From an uncultured Clostridia bacterium (GTDB lineage: Bacteria; Bacillota; Clostridia; Christensenellales; Borkfalkiaceae), in contig CALVZR010000203.1 of assembly GCA_944372565.1 (NCBI GenBank), forward strand, positions 1-7,782: a DNA stretch of 7,782 nucleotides, written 5' to 3'. Shown here in pieces: positions 1 to 5,774 of the stretch. A model generated the notes under the pieces. It made no database searches and was not told the origin of the DNA. It saw nothing but the letters and a program-made list of their open reading frames with translations. The position numbers and the translations under genes are program-made. How positions within the stretch are numbered: position 1 is the stretch's first letter; every line of letters begins with the position of its first letter.

Positions 1-1110
1 CTGAACAGTTTTCTCTCGGCGGATATCTTCGCGTACGAAACGGACAACATCCATTCTGCGGTGAGCGTGCTCGTGGTGCGCGGCGGCAGAATGTCGGGCG
101 GGCGGAATTTCGCGGTGACGGACGCGGCGTTTTCCGCGGGCGAGGCGCTTTCGGAATTTCTCGCGCGCTATTACAAGGAAGGGGCGGAGGTCCCTTCGGA
201 GATCATCCTTTCCGCAGAGACGGACGCCGCCCTCACGGAAAATTACCTCAAAGAAAAATTCGGCGTGAACGCGAGCGTGCTCTGTCCCAAACAGGGCGTA
301 AGGAAACAGCTCGCGGATATGGCGAAACTCAACGCGCAGGAATACCTTTCCCGCAATATCGAAAAGATACGGCACAAAGAGGATATGACCGTGGCGGCGT
401 GCAGACGGCTGCAGGAAGTGCTTTCGCTCTCCCGCTACCCGCGGCGTATGGAATGTTACGACATTTCGCACATCAGCGGGGTGGACAAGGTGGGCTCCAT
501 GACGGTGTTCATCGACGGCGCGGCGGATAAATCGGAATACCGCCGTTTCAAAATCCGCACGGTGGAGGGCAACAACGATTTCGCCTGCCTCAAAGAAGTT
601 CTGAAAAGGCGGCTTTCCAAGCTGGGCACGGAGGAGGAAGAGCGGTTCCCCAAACCCGACCTCATCATCATCGACGGCGGCAAGGGCCAGCTTTCTTCCG
701 TGAAGGAGATCTTCGACGAGCTGGGGGTGAAAGATATCGATCTCATTTCCCTCGCCAAGCGGGAAGAGGAGATCTTCACCCCCGCTTCCCGCGAGCCCGT
801 CGTGCTGGAAAAGAGCGATTACTGCCTGCGTATGCTGCAGCGCATCCGCGACGAGGCGCACCGCTTCGCCATCACCTTCAACCGCGATCTGCGGCAGAAA
901 AGAACGCTTTCCTCCCTGTTGCGGGAGATCCCCGGCGTGGGCAAAGCGCGGCAGCAGGCGCTTATGGAAAAGTTCAAAGATATTTCGGGCATTTTGGCGG
1001 CGAGCGCGGAGGAGCTGCAGAGCGTGGAAGGCATCGGCGCCGCGCGCGCGAGAGAGATATGGGATTATCTGCACAAAAGCATAGAGGAGAAAGAAACAGA
1101 TGAAATTTAA
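1..1110 (+). CDS. uvrC: UvrC, excinuclease ABC subunit C (3' part, 5' end outside window)
   Basis: This is the C-terminal 369 residues of UvrC, the nuclease that makes both incisions in nucleotide excision repair after UvrA/UvrB find the damage. The frame is open from base 1, so the gene starts outside the window; full-length UvrC is about 600 residues. The fragment shows the RNase H-like endonuclease domain that makes the 5' cut: ECYDISH with Asp at visible residue 154, LIIIDGGKGQ with Asp 225, and RDEAHRFA with His 287, matching the family's Asp-Asp-His site. A C-terminal helix-hairpin-helix DNA-binding domain follows (REIPGVGKAR near 308 and GIGAARAREIW near 343). The N-terminal GIY-YIG nuclease domain, needed for the 3' cut, and the UvrB-binding motif lie upstream and cannot be checked. 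The stop overlaps the next gene by 11 bases, so the two are probably co-transcribed. The family call is secure. Confidence 0.97.
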   Translation: MNSFLSADIFAYETDNIHSAVSVLVVRGGRMSGGRNFAVTDAAFSAGEALSEFLARYYKEGAEVPSEIILSAETDAALTENYLKEKFGVNASVLCPKQGVRKQLADMAKLNAQEYLSRNIEKIRHKEDMTVAACRRLQEVLSLSRYPRRMECYDISHISGVDKVGSMTVFIDGAADKSEYRRFKIRTVEGNNDFACLKEVLKRRLSKLGTEEEERFPKPDLIIIDGGKGQLSSVKEIFDELGVKDIDLISLAKREEEIFTPASREPVVLEKSDYCLRMLQRIRDEAHRFAITFNRDLRQKRTLSSLLREIPGVGKARQQALMEKFKDISGILAASAEELQSVEGIGAARAREIWDYLHKSIEEKETDEI

Positions 1111-1903
1111 AATGGTCGTGGCGGATTTCGACTGGACGCTGGGCTGCGCGCCGGGCGTCATCGAGCAGAGTACGATAGAGGCGATCCGCAGATACGAGGA
1201 AAAAGGCGGCATTTTCACGGTGTGCACGGGGCGGCTGTATTCCTCCATCTCGCAGATCCTGCGAAAATACGGGCTGCACGGCAAGGTCATCGCCTGCCAG
1301 GGGGCGATCATCGCCGATATCGACACGGGCGAACGGCTCTATACCGACGGCATAGATTCCGCCCTCGCGGCCAAGGCCGTGCGCAAACTCAGGGAGGACG
1401 GGCACACCGTGCTCCTCGATTACGACGACAGGCTGTGCTTTTCGTCCCGCACGCCCTATACGGACGCATACGAACGTCTGACGGGGCTGCAGGGATATGT
1501 GCGGGAGGATCTCGCGGGATTTATCGAGGAAGGGCGCGTCGTCGTGCAGAAGATTATGGTGATGTGCGAAACCGAACGCATCGCGGGCATATTGAAAACT
1601 TATAACGATTATTTCGGCGGGAAACTCCTCGTGAACAGCGGTTCGAAGAATCTGGTGGAAATCGTCAATCCCGCGTGCAGCAAGGGCGTTTCCACTTTGT
1701 TCCTGGCGAAAAAATACGGCGTGAAACCCGAAGAGGTGCTCGCGGTGGGGGATTCCACCAACGATCTTTCCCTCACGGAAAAGGGATTTTACAGCGTTGC
1801 GGTGGGCGACGGCAGCGACGCGCTCAAAGCCGCGGCAAACGAAATCACCGTGCCTTTTGCCGAAAAGCCCGTGGAGACCCTGCTCAAAAAGTATTGCCTT
1901 TAA
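1100..1903 (+). CDS. Cof-type HAD-IIB family phosphatase
   Basis: A 267-residue HAD-superfamily hydrolase of the Cof/HAD-IIB type, a cytosolic magnesium-dependent phosphatase. Family members dephosphorylate small molecules such as sugar phosphates or flavin and pyridoxal phosphates; the substrate here cannot be read from sequence. Motif I is VVADFDWTL with nucleophile Asp9 and acid/base Asp11, motif II is CTGR with Thr43, motif III is Lys195 in CSKG, and motif IV is GDSTND (217-222) with metal ligands Asp218 and Asp222. The region between about 84 and 190 is the C2-type cap. The residue after the second motif I Asp is Trp12, where Gly is usual; that position is variable in the superfamily, so activity is expected. 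The start at 1100 is preceded by AGGAG at 1085-1089 and overlaps the uvrC stop by 11 bases, which suggests translational coupling. Family certain, function unknown. Confidence 0.92.
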   Translation: MKFKMVVADFDWTLGCAPGVIEQSTIEAIRRYEEKGGIFTVCTGRLYSSISQILRKYGLHGKVIACQGAIIADIDTGERLYTDGIDSALAAKAVRKLREDGHTVLLDYDDRLCFSSRTPYTDAYERLTGLQGYVREDLAGFIEEGRVVVQKIMVMCETERIAGILKTYNDYFGGKLLVNSGSKNLVEIVNPACSKGVSTLFLAKKYGVKPEEVLAVGDSTNDLSLTEKGFYSVAVGDGSDALKAAANEITVPFAEKPVETLLKKYCL

Positions 1904-1910
1904 AAATCAA

Positions 1911-1938
1911 TGTTCTTTCAAGAATAGGGGAATATACT
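1911..1938 (+). promoter_or_regulatory. weak candidate sigma-A promoter for lon
   Basis: A good -10 hexamer, TATACT, lies at 1933-1938. The best-placed -35 (TGTTCT at 1911-1916, 16-base spacer) is poor. If used, transcription would start near 1945, inside the small CTCGT/ACGAG hairpin. It would give lon-engB its own promoter apart from uvrC. Tentative. Confidence 0.25.
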
Positions 1939-2014
1939 CGTCCGAAACGAGGGCGGAGCCGCGGCGTTTTGTACATACCGCGCCCGAAAGGGGGCGGCGC
2001 GCTCCGCAAAGCAA

Positions 2015-2021
2015 GGGAGGG
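2015..2021 (+). promoter_or_regulatory. Shine-Dalgarno site that fixes the lon start
   Basis: GGGAGGG lies 6 bases before the ATG at 2028. It decides the start: the same frame stays open back to an ATG at 1797 inside the HAD gene. The extra 77 residues from there would be low-complexity read-out of the HAD gene and leader and would not resemble Lon, whose substrate-binding domain begins shortly after 2028. Confidence 0.85.
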
Positions 2022-2027
2022 AGTGAA

Positions 2028-4373
2028 ATGGAAGAAGAAAAAACAAATATCGAGGTTACGGGAACGGAAGCGAATGCGGAACTGCCGATGATCGCGCTCC
2101 GCGGCAAGGTGCTCTTCCCCAAAACCTTCGTCAATTTCGACGTGGGCAGGCAGATGTCCCTGCAGGCGGCGGCGAGCGCGATGGAAAACCATACGAACGT
2201 ATTCATCGCCGCGCAGAAAAACGCGCTGGTGGATATGCCGCGCAAAAACGACATCTATAAAACCGGGGTGGTGGCGCGCATCGCGCAGATCATCAAACTG
2301 CCGGGGGGCAATCAGAAGATCAGCGTGGAAACGCTGTACCGCGCCCGCGCGGAGAGCGTGCGCTTTGCGGACAATATGTTCCGCGCCGAGGCGGTGCGGG
2401 AGGACTATCTGCCCGCCGACGCCATAGAGACCGAGGCGTATTTCCGTATGGCGAAACAGTCTGTGGTGGAATACACGCTTTTCGACAAGCAGGTGGCGAA
2501 GGACGTGCTCGTGCGGCTGGCGGAGATCGCCGACCCCAACGAATTTATCGACAACGTGCTTTCCGTTCTCTTTTTCAAAGAGGACAAGTGCCAGGCGATC
2601 CTGGACGAGAGCGACACGGTAAAGCGGCTTTCGGCGTTTTGCAAACTGCTCGCGAGCGAACTGGAAATTTCCAAAATCGAGCGCAAGATCAGCGCCACGG
2701 TGCGCAGGAGCATAGACAAGAATCAGAAGGAATATTATCTCCGCGAACAGCTGAAAGCCATCCACAGCGAACTCGGCGACGACGAGGACGAAAAAAAGAC
2801 CCTCGAAAAGGAGATCCGCGACAAGAACCTGCCGGAAGAGGCGGAAAAGAAGGCGCTCAAAGAACTGGCGCGGCTGGATAAGATCAACCCTTCCAGCCCC
2901 GATTATTCCATCATCTTGAATTATCTGGACTGGATCCGCGAACTCCCGTTCGGCGTTTACACGCAGGATACCGAGAGCCTCGCGGAGGCGAAAGCCGTGC
3001 TCGACGGCGATCATTTCGGGCTGGAAAACGTGAAGGAGCGCATCGTGGAATACCTCGCGGTGCTGCACCTCACCAAAAAGATCAAGGGGCCCATTCTCTG
3101 TTTCGTGGGGCCTCCGGGCGTGGGCAAAACGTCCATCGCGAAATCGGTGGCGCGCGCCCTCGGGCGCAAATTCGTGCGTATGAGCCTGGGCGGCGTGCGC
3201 GACGAGGCGGAGATCCGCGGGCACAGGCGCACCTACGTCGGCGCGATGCCCGGCAGGATCATCACCGGGCTCAGGCAGGCGGGTTCTTCCAATCCCGTGT
3301 TCCTGCTCGACGAGATCGATAAACTTTCGAGCGATATCCACGGCGACCCCGCGAGCGCCCTTTTGGAGGTGCTCGACCCCGAACAGAACTACGCTTTCCG
3401 CGACAGGTATCTCGAGGTGCCTTACGATCTTTCCAAAATCATCTTCATCACGACGGCGAACTCGCTCGAAACCATTCCCTATCCGCTGCTGGACAGGATG
3501 GAGGTCATCGAGATCAACGGCTACACCGAAGAGGAAAAGGTGGAGATCGCCAAGCGCTACCTCGCGCCCAAGCAGATCGCGGAAAACGGGCTCACCGCGG
3601 AGAACATCGCCTTCACGGAGAACGGCATCCGCGAAATCATCCGCGGCTACACGATGGAGGCGGGCGTGCGCAATCTCGAAAGGGAGATCGGCACGGTGTG
3701 CCGCAAAGCCGCCATCCGCGTGGCGGAGGGCAGGCGCAAAAACAAACTGCTCGTCACCGAAAAGAAGGCGGGGGAATTCCTCGGCGTGCGCAAGTTCGTG
3801 AAGGATAAACCCATCGAAAAGGACGAAGTCGGCTCGGCGACCGGGCTGGCGTGGACGGCGGTCGGCGGCACCACGCTCATCATCGAAGTCAGCCTCATGC
3901 GGGGCAAGGGCGAAATCCTGCTCACGGGAAAACTGGGCGACGTGATGAAGGAATCCGCGCGGGCGGGCATCAGCTACATCCGCTCGAACGCCGCGAAATA
4001 CGGCATAGACCCCGAAGCGTTCGACAATACGGATATCCACATCCACGTGCCCGAAGGCGCCACGCCCAAAGACGGGCCGAGCGCGGGTATCACCATGGCC
4101 ACCGCCATCCTTTCGGCGTTCACGGGCAGACCGGTGAGAAAGGACGTGGCGATGACGGGGGAGATCACCCTGCGCGGCAAGGTGCTGCCCATCGGCGGGC
4201 TGAAAGAAAAGGCGCTTGCGGCGCACCGCGTGGGCATAAACAACATCGTCATCCCCAAGGGGAACGAAAAAGACCTCGAAGAAATTCCCAAGGAGATCCG
4301 CGGGAAGATCAACTTCATCCCCGTTTCGGAGGTGGACGAGGTGTTCCGCACGGCGATCTCGGGGGAGAAGTGA
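2028..4373 (+). CDS. lon: Lon (LonA) ATP-dependent serine protease
   Basis: A complete 781-residue LonA, the cytosolic homohexameric AAA+ protease that unfolds and degrades misfolded proteins and selected regulators. The LAN substrate-binding domain starts at ELPMIALRGKVLFP (from about residue 18) and runs to about 210, then a helical/coiled-coil region follows. The AAA+ module has Walker A GPPGVGKTS (361-369, Lys367), Walker B VFLLDEIDK with Asp428 and Glu429, sensor-1 Asn478 (TTANS), a candidate arginine finger Arg490 (LLDRME) and sensor-2 Arg548 (EAGVRNLER). The C-terminal protease domain carries the Ser-Lys dyad, Ser685 in DGPSAG and Lys728 in GGLKEK, 43 residues apart as in Escherichia coli Lon (Ser679/Lys722). 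Length is normal for LonA, and there is no membrane segment, which argues against LonB. The stop is one base before engB, so the two are co-transcribed. It may share an upstream transcript with uvrC or use a weak promoter of its own. Confidence 0.98.
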   Translation: MEEEKTNIEVTGTEANAELPMIALRGKVLFPKTFVNFDVGRQMSLQAAASAMENHTNVFIAAQKNALVDMPRKNDIYKTGVVARIAQIIKLPGGNQKISVETLYRARAESVRFADNMFRAEAVREDYLPADAIETEAYFRMAKQSVVEYTLFDKQVAKDVLVRLAEIADPNEFIDNVLSVLFFKEDKCQAILDESDTVKRLSAFCKLLASELEISKIERKISATVRRSIDKNQKEYYLREQLKAIHSELGDDEDEKKTLEKEIRDKNLPEEAEKKALKELARLDKINPSSPDYSIILNYLDWIRELPFGVYTQDTESLAEAKAVLDGDHFGLENVKERIVEYLAVLHLTKKIKGPILCFVGPPGVGKTSIAKSVARALGRKFVRMSLGGVRDEAEIRGHRRTYVGAMPGRIITGLRQAGSSNPVFLLDEIDKLSSDIHGDPASALLEVLDPEQNYAFRDRYLEVPYDLSKIIFITTANSLETIPYPLLDRMEVIEINGYTEEEKVEIAKRYLAPKQIAENGLTAENIAFTENGIREIIRGYTMEAGVRNLEREIGTVCRKAAIRVAEGRRKNKLLVTEKKAGEFLGVRKFVKDKPIEKDEVGSATGLAWTAVGGTTLIIEVSLMRGKGEILLTGKLGDVMKESARAGISYIRSNAAKYGIDPEAFDNTDIHIHVPEGATPKDGPSAGITMATAILSAFTGRPVRKDVAMTGEITLRGKVLPIGGLKEKALAAHRVGINNIVIPKGNEKDLEEIPKEIRGKINFIPVSEVDEVFRTAISGEK

Positions 4374-4374
4374 G

Positions 4375-4971
4375 ATGAAGATCGAAGCCTCCTATCTCAC
4401 CTCCGCGGTTTCGCCGAAGGGCTTTTTACGCACGGACAAACCGATCATCGCGGTCGCGGGAAAATCCAACGTGGGCAAAAGCTCGTTCATCAACATGCTC
4501 GCGGGGCGCGCGAAACTGGCGCGCACCTCGAACACGCCCGGCAGGACGCGCATGGTCAATTATTTCGATTTCGGCCCCTTCGTGCTCGCCGACCTGCCCG
4601 GTTACGGGTTCGCCAAGGCGGGCAAGGCGGAGCGGGAGAAATGGGGGAAACTGATGGAGGCGTTTTTCGCCGAACAGGGCGTGGCGCACGTGTTTTCCCT
4701 CTTCGACATCCGCCACGCGCCCACAAAAGAAGATCTGCAGATGGTGAAATATCTGTATTTTTACGCCATCCCCTTCACCGCGGTGGCGACCAAGGCGGAC
4801 AAGCTCGCCAAAACCCGCGTGAAGCCCCGCGCGGCGGAACTCGCCGCGCAGCTCGGCATCGCGGCGGGCGATCTCGTGGCGACCTCCGCCCAGACGGGCA
4901 GGGGAAAGGACGAGGCGCTCGAACGCGCCGAGCAGGCGGTGCAAGTCTTTTTTGAAAAAACGGAACAATAG
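4375..4971 (+). CDS. engB: EngB (YsxC/YihA) ribosome-biogenesis GTPase
   Basis: A 198-residue TRAFAC-class GTPase of the EngB/YsxC/YihA family, which is needed for late assembly of the 50S ribosomal subunit and is essential in Bacillus subtilis. All G motifs are present: G1 GKSNVGKSS (29-37), G2 NTPGRT with Thr54, G3 DLPGYGFA (73-80), the family-typical DIRH (111-114), G4 TKAD (139-142) and G5 SAQ (171-173). Length is normal at about 195-210 residues, with a single GTPase domain and no extra RNA-binding domain. The ATG is one base after the lon stop, and the Shine-Dalgarno site GGGGGAG lies within the last lon codons, so translation is probably coupled. The lon-ysxC order is the same as in B. 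subtilis. A plus-strand terminator follows 70 bases after the stop. Confidence 0.97.
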   Translation: MKIEASYLTSAVSPKGFLRTDKPIIAVAGKSNVGKSSFINMLAGRAKLARTSNTPGRTRMVNYFDFGPFVLADLPGYGFAKAGKAEREKWGKLMEAFFAEQGVAHVFSLFDIRHAPTKEDLQMVKYLYFYAIPFTAVATKADKLAKTRVKPRAAELAAQLGIAAGDLVATSAQTGRGKDEALERAEQAVQVFFEKTEQ

Positions 4972-4973
4972 CG

Positions 4974-5007
4974 AAAACCCCCGCCGCCGCGGCGCGGCAG
5001 ACGGGGG
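4974..5007 (-). terminator. probable terminator of the MntP-family gene (minus strand)
   Basis: On the minus strand a very GC-rich stem, GGGGG pairing with CCCCC (5003-5007 and 4978-4982) and GCCGC with GCGGC (4983-4987 and 4994-4998), with an AGAC bulge, is followed by TTTT (4977-4974). On the plus strand it is followed by AAAGAG, so it would terminate only leftward transcription. The T-run is short. It sits three bases beyond the engB stop, leaving a 3' UTR of about 75 bases on the exporter transcript. Confidence 0.5.
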
Positions 5008-5040
5008 AAAGAGAAAAAAACGAAGAAGTATCCGCAAGCA

Positions 5041-5078
5041 GGTATCGGCGCTATAAAAACGCCGATACCGTTTTATAT
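5041..5078 (+). terminator. intrinsic terminator of the uvrC-lon-engB cluster
   Basis: A perfect 10-bp stem, GGTATCGGCG (5041-5050) with CGCCGATACC (5060-5069), and a 9-base loop are followed by GTTTTATAT. This is the expected rho-independent terminator for the plus-strand operon, 70 bases after the engB stop. It overlaps the 3' end of the opposing gene: its loop encodes that gene's last two codons and stop. On the minus strand it is followed by TGCTTGCGG, with no T-run, so it should act in one direction. Confidence 0.8.
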
Positions 5079-5566
5079 ATGCCGAGCGCGGCGAGAAGGA
5101 GGGGCGGGAATTTTTCCGCCCGCCGCGAACGGACGCCGGCGCGGGCGCAGACCGAACCGAATTGCAGCGCGTAGAAATGCGCCGTTGCCACGGTGAGGGG
5201 CACGTACAGCCCGCCGTAGCCCATCAGTCCGAGCGAGAGCGTGGCGGCGGCGCCGTCCATGCCCACGGCGATCCCCACGGCGACGGAGGTTTCAAAAATA
5301 TTTCCGCCTTTGTCCGCGCCCGGTTCCGCGAAAAAGAAATTGTACAGCCCCACCGCGACGAGGATGAGCCCGCCCGCGCCCGCCACCCGTTCGGTGAGCG
5401 CGCCCGCGAGGGCGTTTCCCGCCAGGTGGGCGGCGAGGCACAGGAAAAACAGGGTGACGCACGCGCCGGGAACGGCGGCGGCCCTGCGACCGCCCAGGGC
5501 GAAACCGCAGAAGAATGCGTCTATGCTCACGGTGAGCGCGGTGATCGGCAAAAACAGCGTGTTCAT
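5051..5566 (-). CDS. MntP/YtaF-family manganese efflux membrane protein
   Basis: A 171-residue, very hydrophobic protein with about six membrane segments (roughly 5-25, 33-58, 63-80, 95-115, 118-140 and 152-170) arranged as two halves, the layout of the DUF204/MntP family. The first half has VSIDAFFCGFALGG with Asp16, the signature acidic residue of the SxDAF motif near the N-terminus of MntP. The second half has AVGIAVGMDGAAATLSLGL with Asp104 in the matching place. Family members export Mn2+ (MntP) or are annotated as the sporulation membrane protein YtaF; sequence alone does not decide between them. It is somewhat shorter than Escherichia coli MntP (188 residues), with a short central loop. 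The ATG at 5566 has no evident Shine-Dalgarno site; a GTG within the SID motif has none either and would cut the first helix. It is convergent with engB and divergent from the surface-protein gene. Confidence 0.82.
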   Translation of the reverse strand: MNTLFLPITALTVSIDAFFCGFALGGRRAAAVPGACVTLFFLCLAAHLAGNALAGALTERVAGAGGLILVAVGLYNFFFAEPGADKGGNIFETSVAVGIAVGMDGAAATLSLGLMGYGGLYVPLTVATAHFYALQFGSVCARAGVRSRRAEKFPPLLLAALGIYKTVSAFL

Positions 5567-5570
5567 ATGT

Positions 5571-5599
5571 AAAAAAGTCGGGCGGTTTTTTCTGCCGAC
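5571..5599 (-). other. terminator-like hairpin with T6 just before the exporter start
   Basis: On the minus strand GTCGG (5599-5595) can pair with CCGAC (5581-5577) across a 13-base loop, and six T residues follow at once (5576-5571), ending four bases before the ATG. The stem is only 5 bp, so it is a weak terminator at best. CCGCCC, overlapping its 3' arm, could instead pair with GGGCGG in the large upstream inverted repeat. It may also simply be why the gene has no Shine-Dalgarno site. Confidence 0.3.
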
Positions 5600-5604
5600 A
5601 CCGC

Positions 5605-5610
5605 ATTATA
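5605..5610 (-). promoter_or_regulatory. consensus -10 (TATAAT) candidate for the exporter gene
   Basis: The minus strand reads TATAAT here, a perfect sigma-A -10, about 39 bases before the ATG. Transcription would begin near 5598. The sequence 16-18 bases upstream (around AACGCC) is no match to TTGACA, and there is no TG extension, so the element is incomplete. A rival minus-strand pair lies further up: TTGTCA (5692-5687), an 18-base spacer and TTAAAT (5668-5663). Confidence 0.4.
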
Positions 5611-5615
5611 TGCGC

Positions 5616-5657
5616 CGCGCGGGGGCGGGCGTTCGCCTTTTCTCCCGCCCCCGCGCG
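5616..5657. repeat. perfect 14-bp GC-rich inverted repeat
   Basis: CGCGCGGGGGCGGG (5616-5629) and its exact reverse complement CCCGCCCCCGCGCG (5644-5657) flank a 14-base spacer. All 14 positions pair, 13 to 14 of them G/C, so the stem would be very stable. It is not a standard terminator on either strand: an A-run follows on the plus strand and GCGCATATAATG on the minus strand. It sits upstream of the plus-strand promoter and upstream of the minus-strand TATAAT. Confidence 0.85.
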
Positions 5658-5680
5658 AAAAAATTTAAAAATGCGGGAAA

Positions 5681-5697
5681 GTAGTTTGACAAACTGC
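5681..5697. promoter_or_regulatory. dyad over the -35 box, candidate operator
   Basis: AGTTTG-A-CAAACT (5683-5695) is a perfect 6-bp dyad around one central base, extended to 8 bp with a single mismatch as GTAGTTTGACAAACTGC. It contains the plus-strand -35 TTGACA (5686-5691) and on the minus strand reads TTGTCA, a 5/6 match to a -35. A repressor bound here would cover both. It does not resemble the Fur, MntR or PerR boxes I know. Confidence 0.4.
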
Positions 5698-5714
5698 GAT
5701 TTTTATATTAAAAT
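5686..5714 (+). promoter_or_regulatory. strong sigma-A promoter of the surface-protein gene
   Basis: The -35 TTGACA (5686-5691, perfect) and -10 TAAAAT (5709-5714, 5 of 6) are separated by the ideal 17 bases, in AT-rich DNA within an otherwise GC-rich region. The expected transcription start is near 5721, giving a leader of about 54 bases before the ATG at 5775. It is the best promoter in the window. Confidence 0.85.
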
Positions 5715-5720
5715 AGATAC

Positions 5721-5774
5721 GCTATACTACCTTGGGAAAGTATGGTTTATCAAGGTTACGGGAGCTGACATTTA
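5721..5774 (+). other. leader of the surface-protein mRNA with possible pseudoknot, and its Shine-Dalgarno site
   Basis: From the predicted start, CTATACT (5722-5728) can pair with AGTATGG (5739-5745) over 7 pairs including one G-U. ACCTTG (5729-5734), in the loop of that stem, is complementary to CAAGGT (5751-5756), four bases before the Shine-Dalgarno GGGAG (5760-5764). Together they would make an H-type pseudoknot abutting the ribosome-binding site, although with no linker between the first two strands. The GGGAG-ATG spacing is 10 bases, slightly long. Confidence 0.35.

Larger units (their letters stand above)
1904..2027 (+). other. lon leader / intergenic region with hairpin potential
   Basis: This 124-base gap between the HAD gene and lon holds no gene. 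It contains a small hairpin (CTCGT 1937-1941 with ACGAG 1947-1951) and a GC-rich part in which CGCCC (1981-1985) can pair with either GGGCG at 1951-1955 or GGGCG at 1992-1996, so two folds compete. CTCC (2002-2005) can also pair with the GGAG of the Shine-Dalgarno site. Neither stem is followed by a T-run of terminator type, so read-through from uvrC and the HAD gene into lon is likely. I see no CIRCE element and no CtsR-type heptad repeats, the usual heat-shock operators of Bacillota. Confidence 0.5.
5567..5774. promoter_or_regulatory. divergent control region between the exporter and surface-protein genes
   Basis: This 208-base gap separates two genes transcribed away from each other and contains no plausible coding frame. 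It is GC-rich on the exporter side and AT-rich over the plus-strand promoter. The elements inside it are listed separately: a hairpin plus T-run, a minus-strand TATAAT, a 14-bp inverted repeat, a dyad over the -35 region, a strong plus-strand promoter and a foldable leader. Confidence 0.8.

Noticed and set aside
61..63. A GTG at 61 as the start of uvrC.
   Set aside because: The frame is open upstream to base 1, and the residues encoded there (ADIFAYETDNIHSAVSVL) match UvrC, so this is an internal codon.
1941..1949. A hammerhead-ribozyme-like GTC and CGAAAC near the lon leader hairpin.
   Set aside because: The obligatory CTGATGA core and a three-stem arrangement are absent.
1797..2027. A longer Lon starting at the ATG at 1797.
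   Set aside because: The extra 77 residues are out-of-frame HAD coding and leader sequence. A strong Shine-Dalgarno site and the normal Lon N-terminus are at 2028.
1884..4226. A 780-codon open frame on the minus strand opposite lon.
   Set aside because: Its protein is a Arg/His/Phe-rich mirror of lon codons with no motif. Strong G/C third-position bias removes stops from this antisense frame, while lon itself has every family motif.
5567..5700. A yybP-ykoY Mn2+ riboswitch ahead of the exporter gene.
   Set aside because: I could not find the conserved core of that motif on the minus strand. The leader has other pairing potential, reported as a separate, weaker idea.
5723..5728. TATACT as an alternative -10 for the surface-protein gene.
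   Set aside because: The hexamer 17 bases upstream (TTTTTA) is poor, while TTGACA-17-TAAAAT just upstream is near-consensus. TATACT fits better as part of the leader stem.
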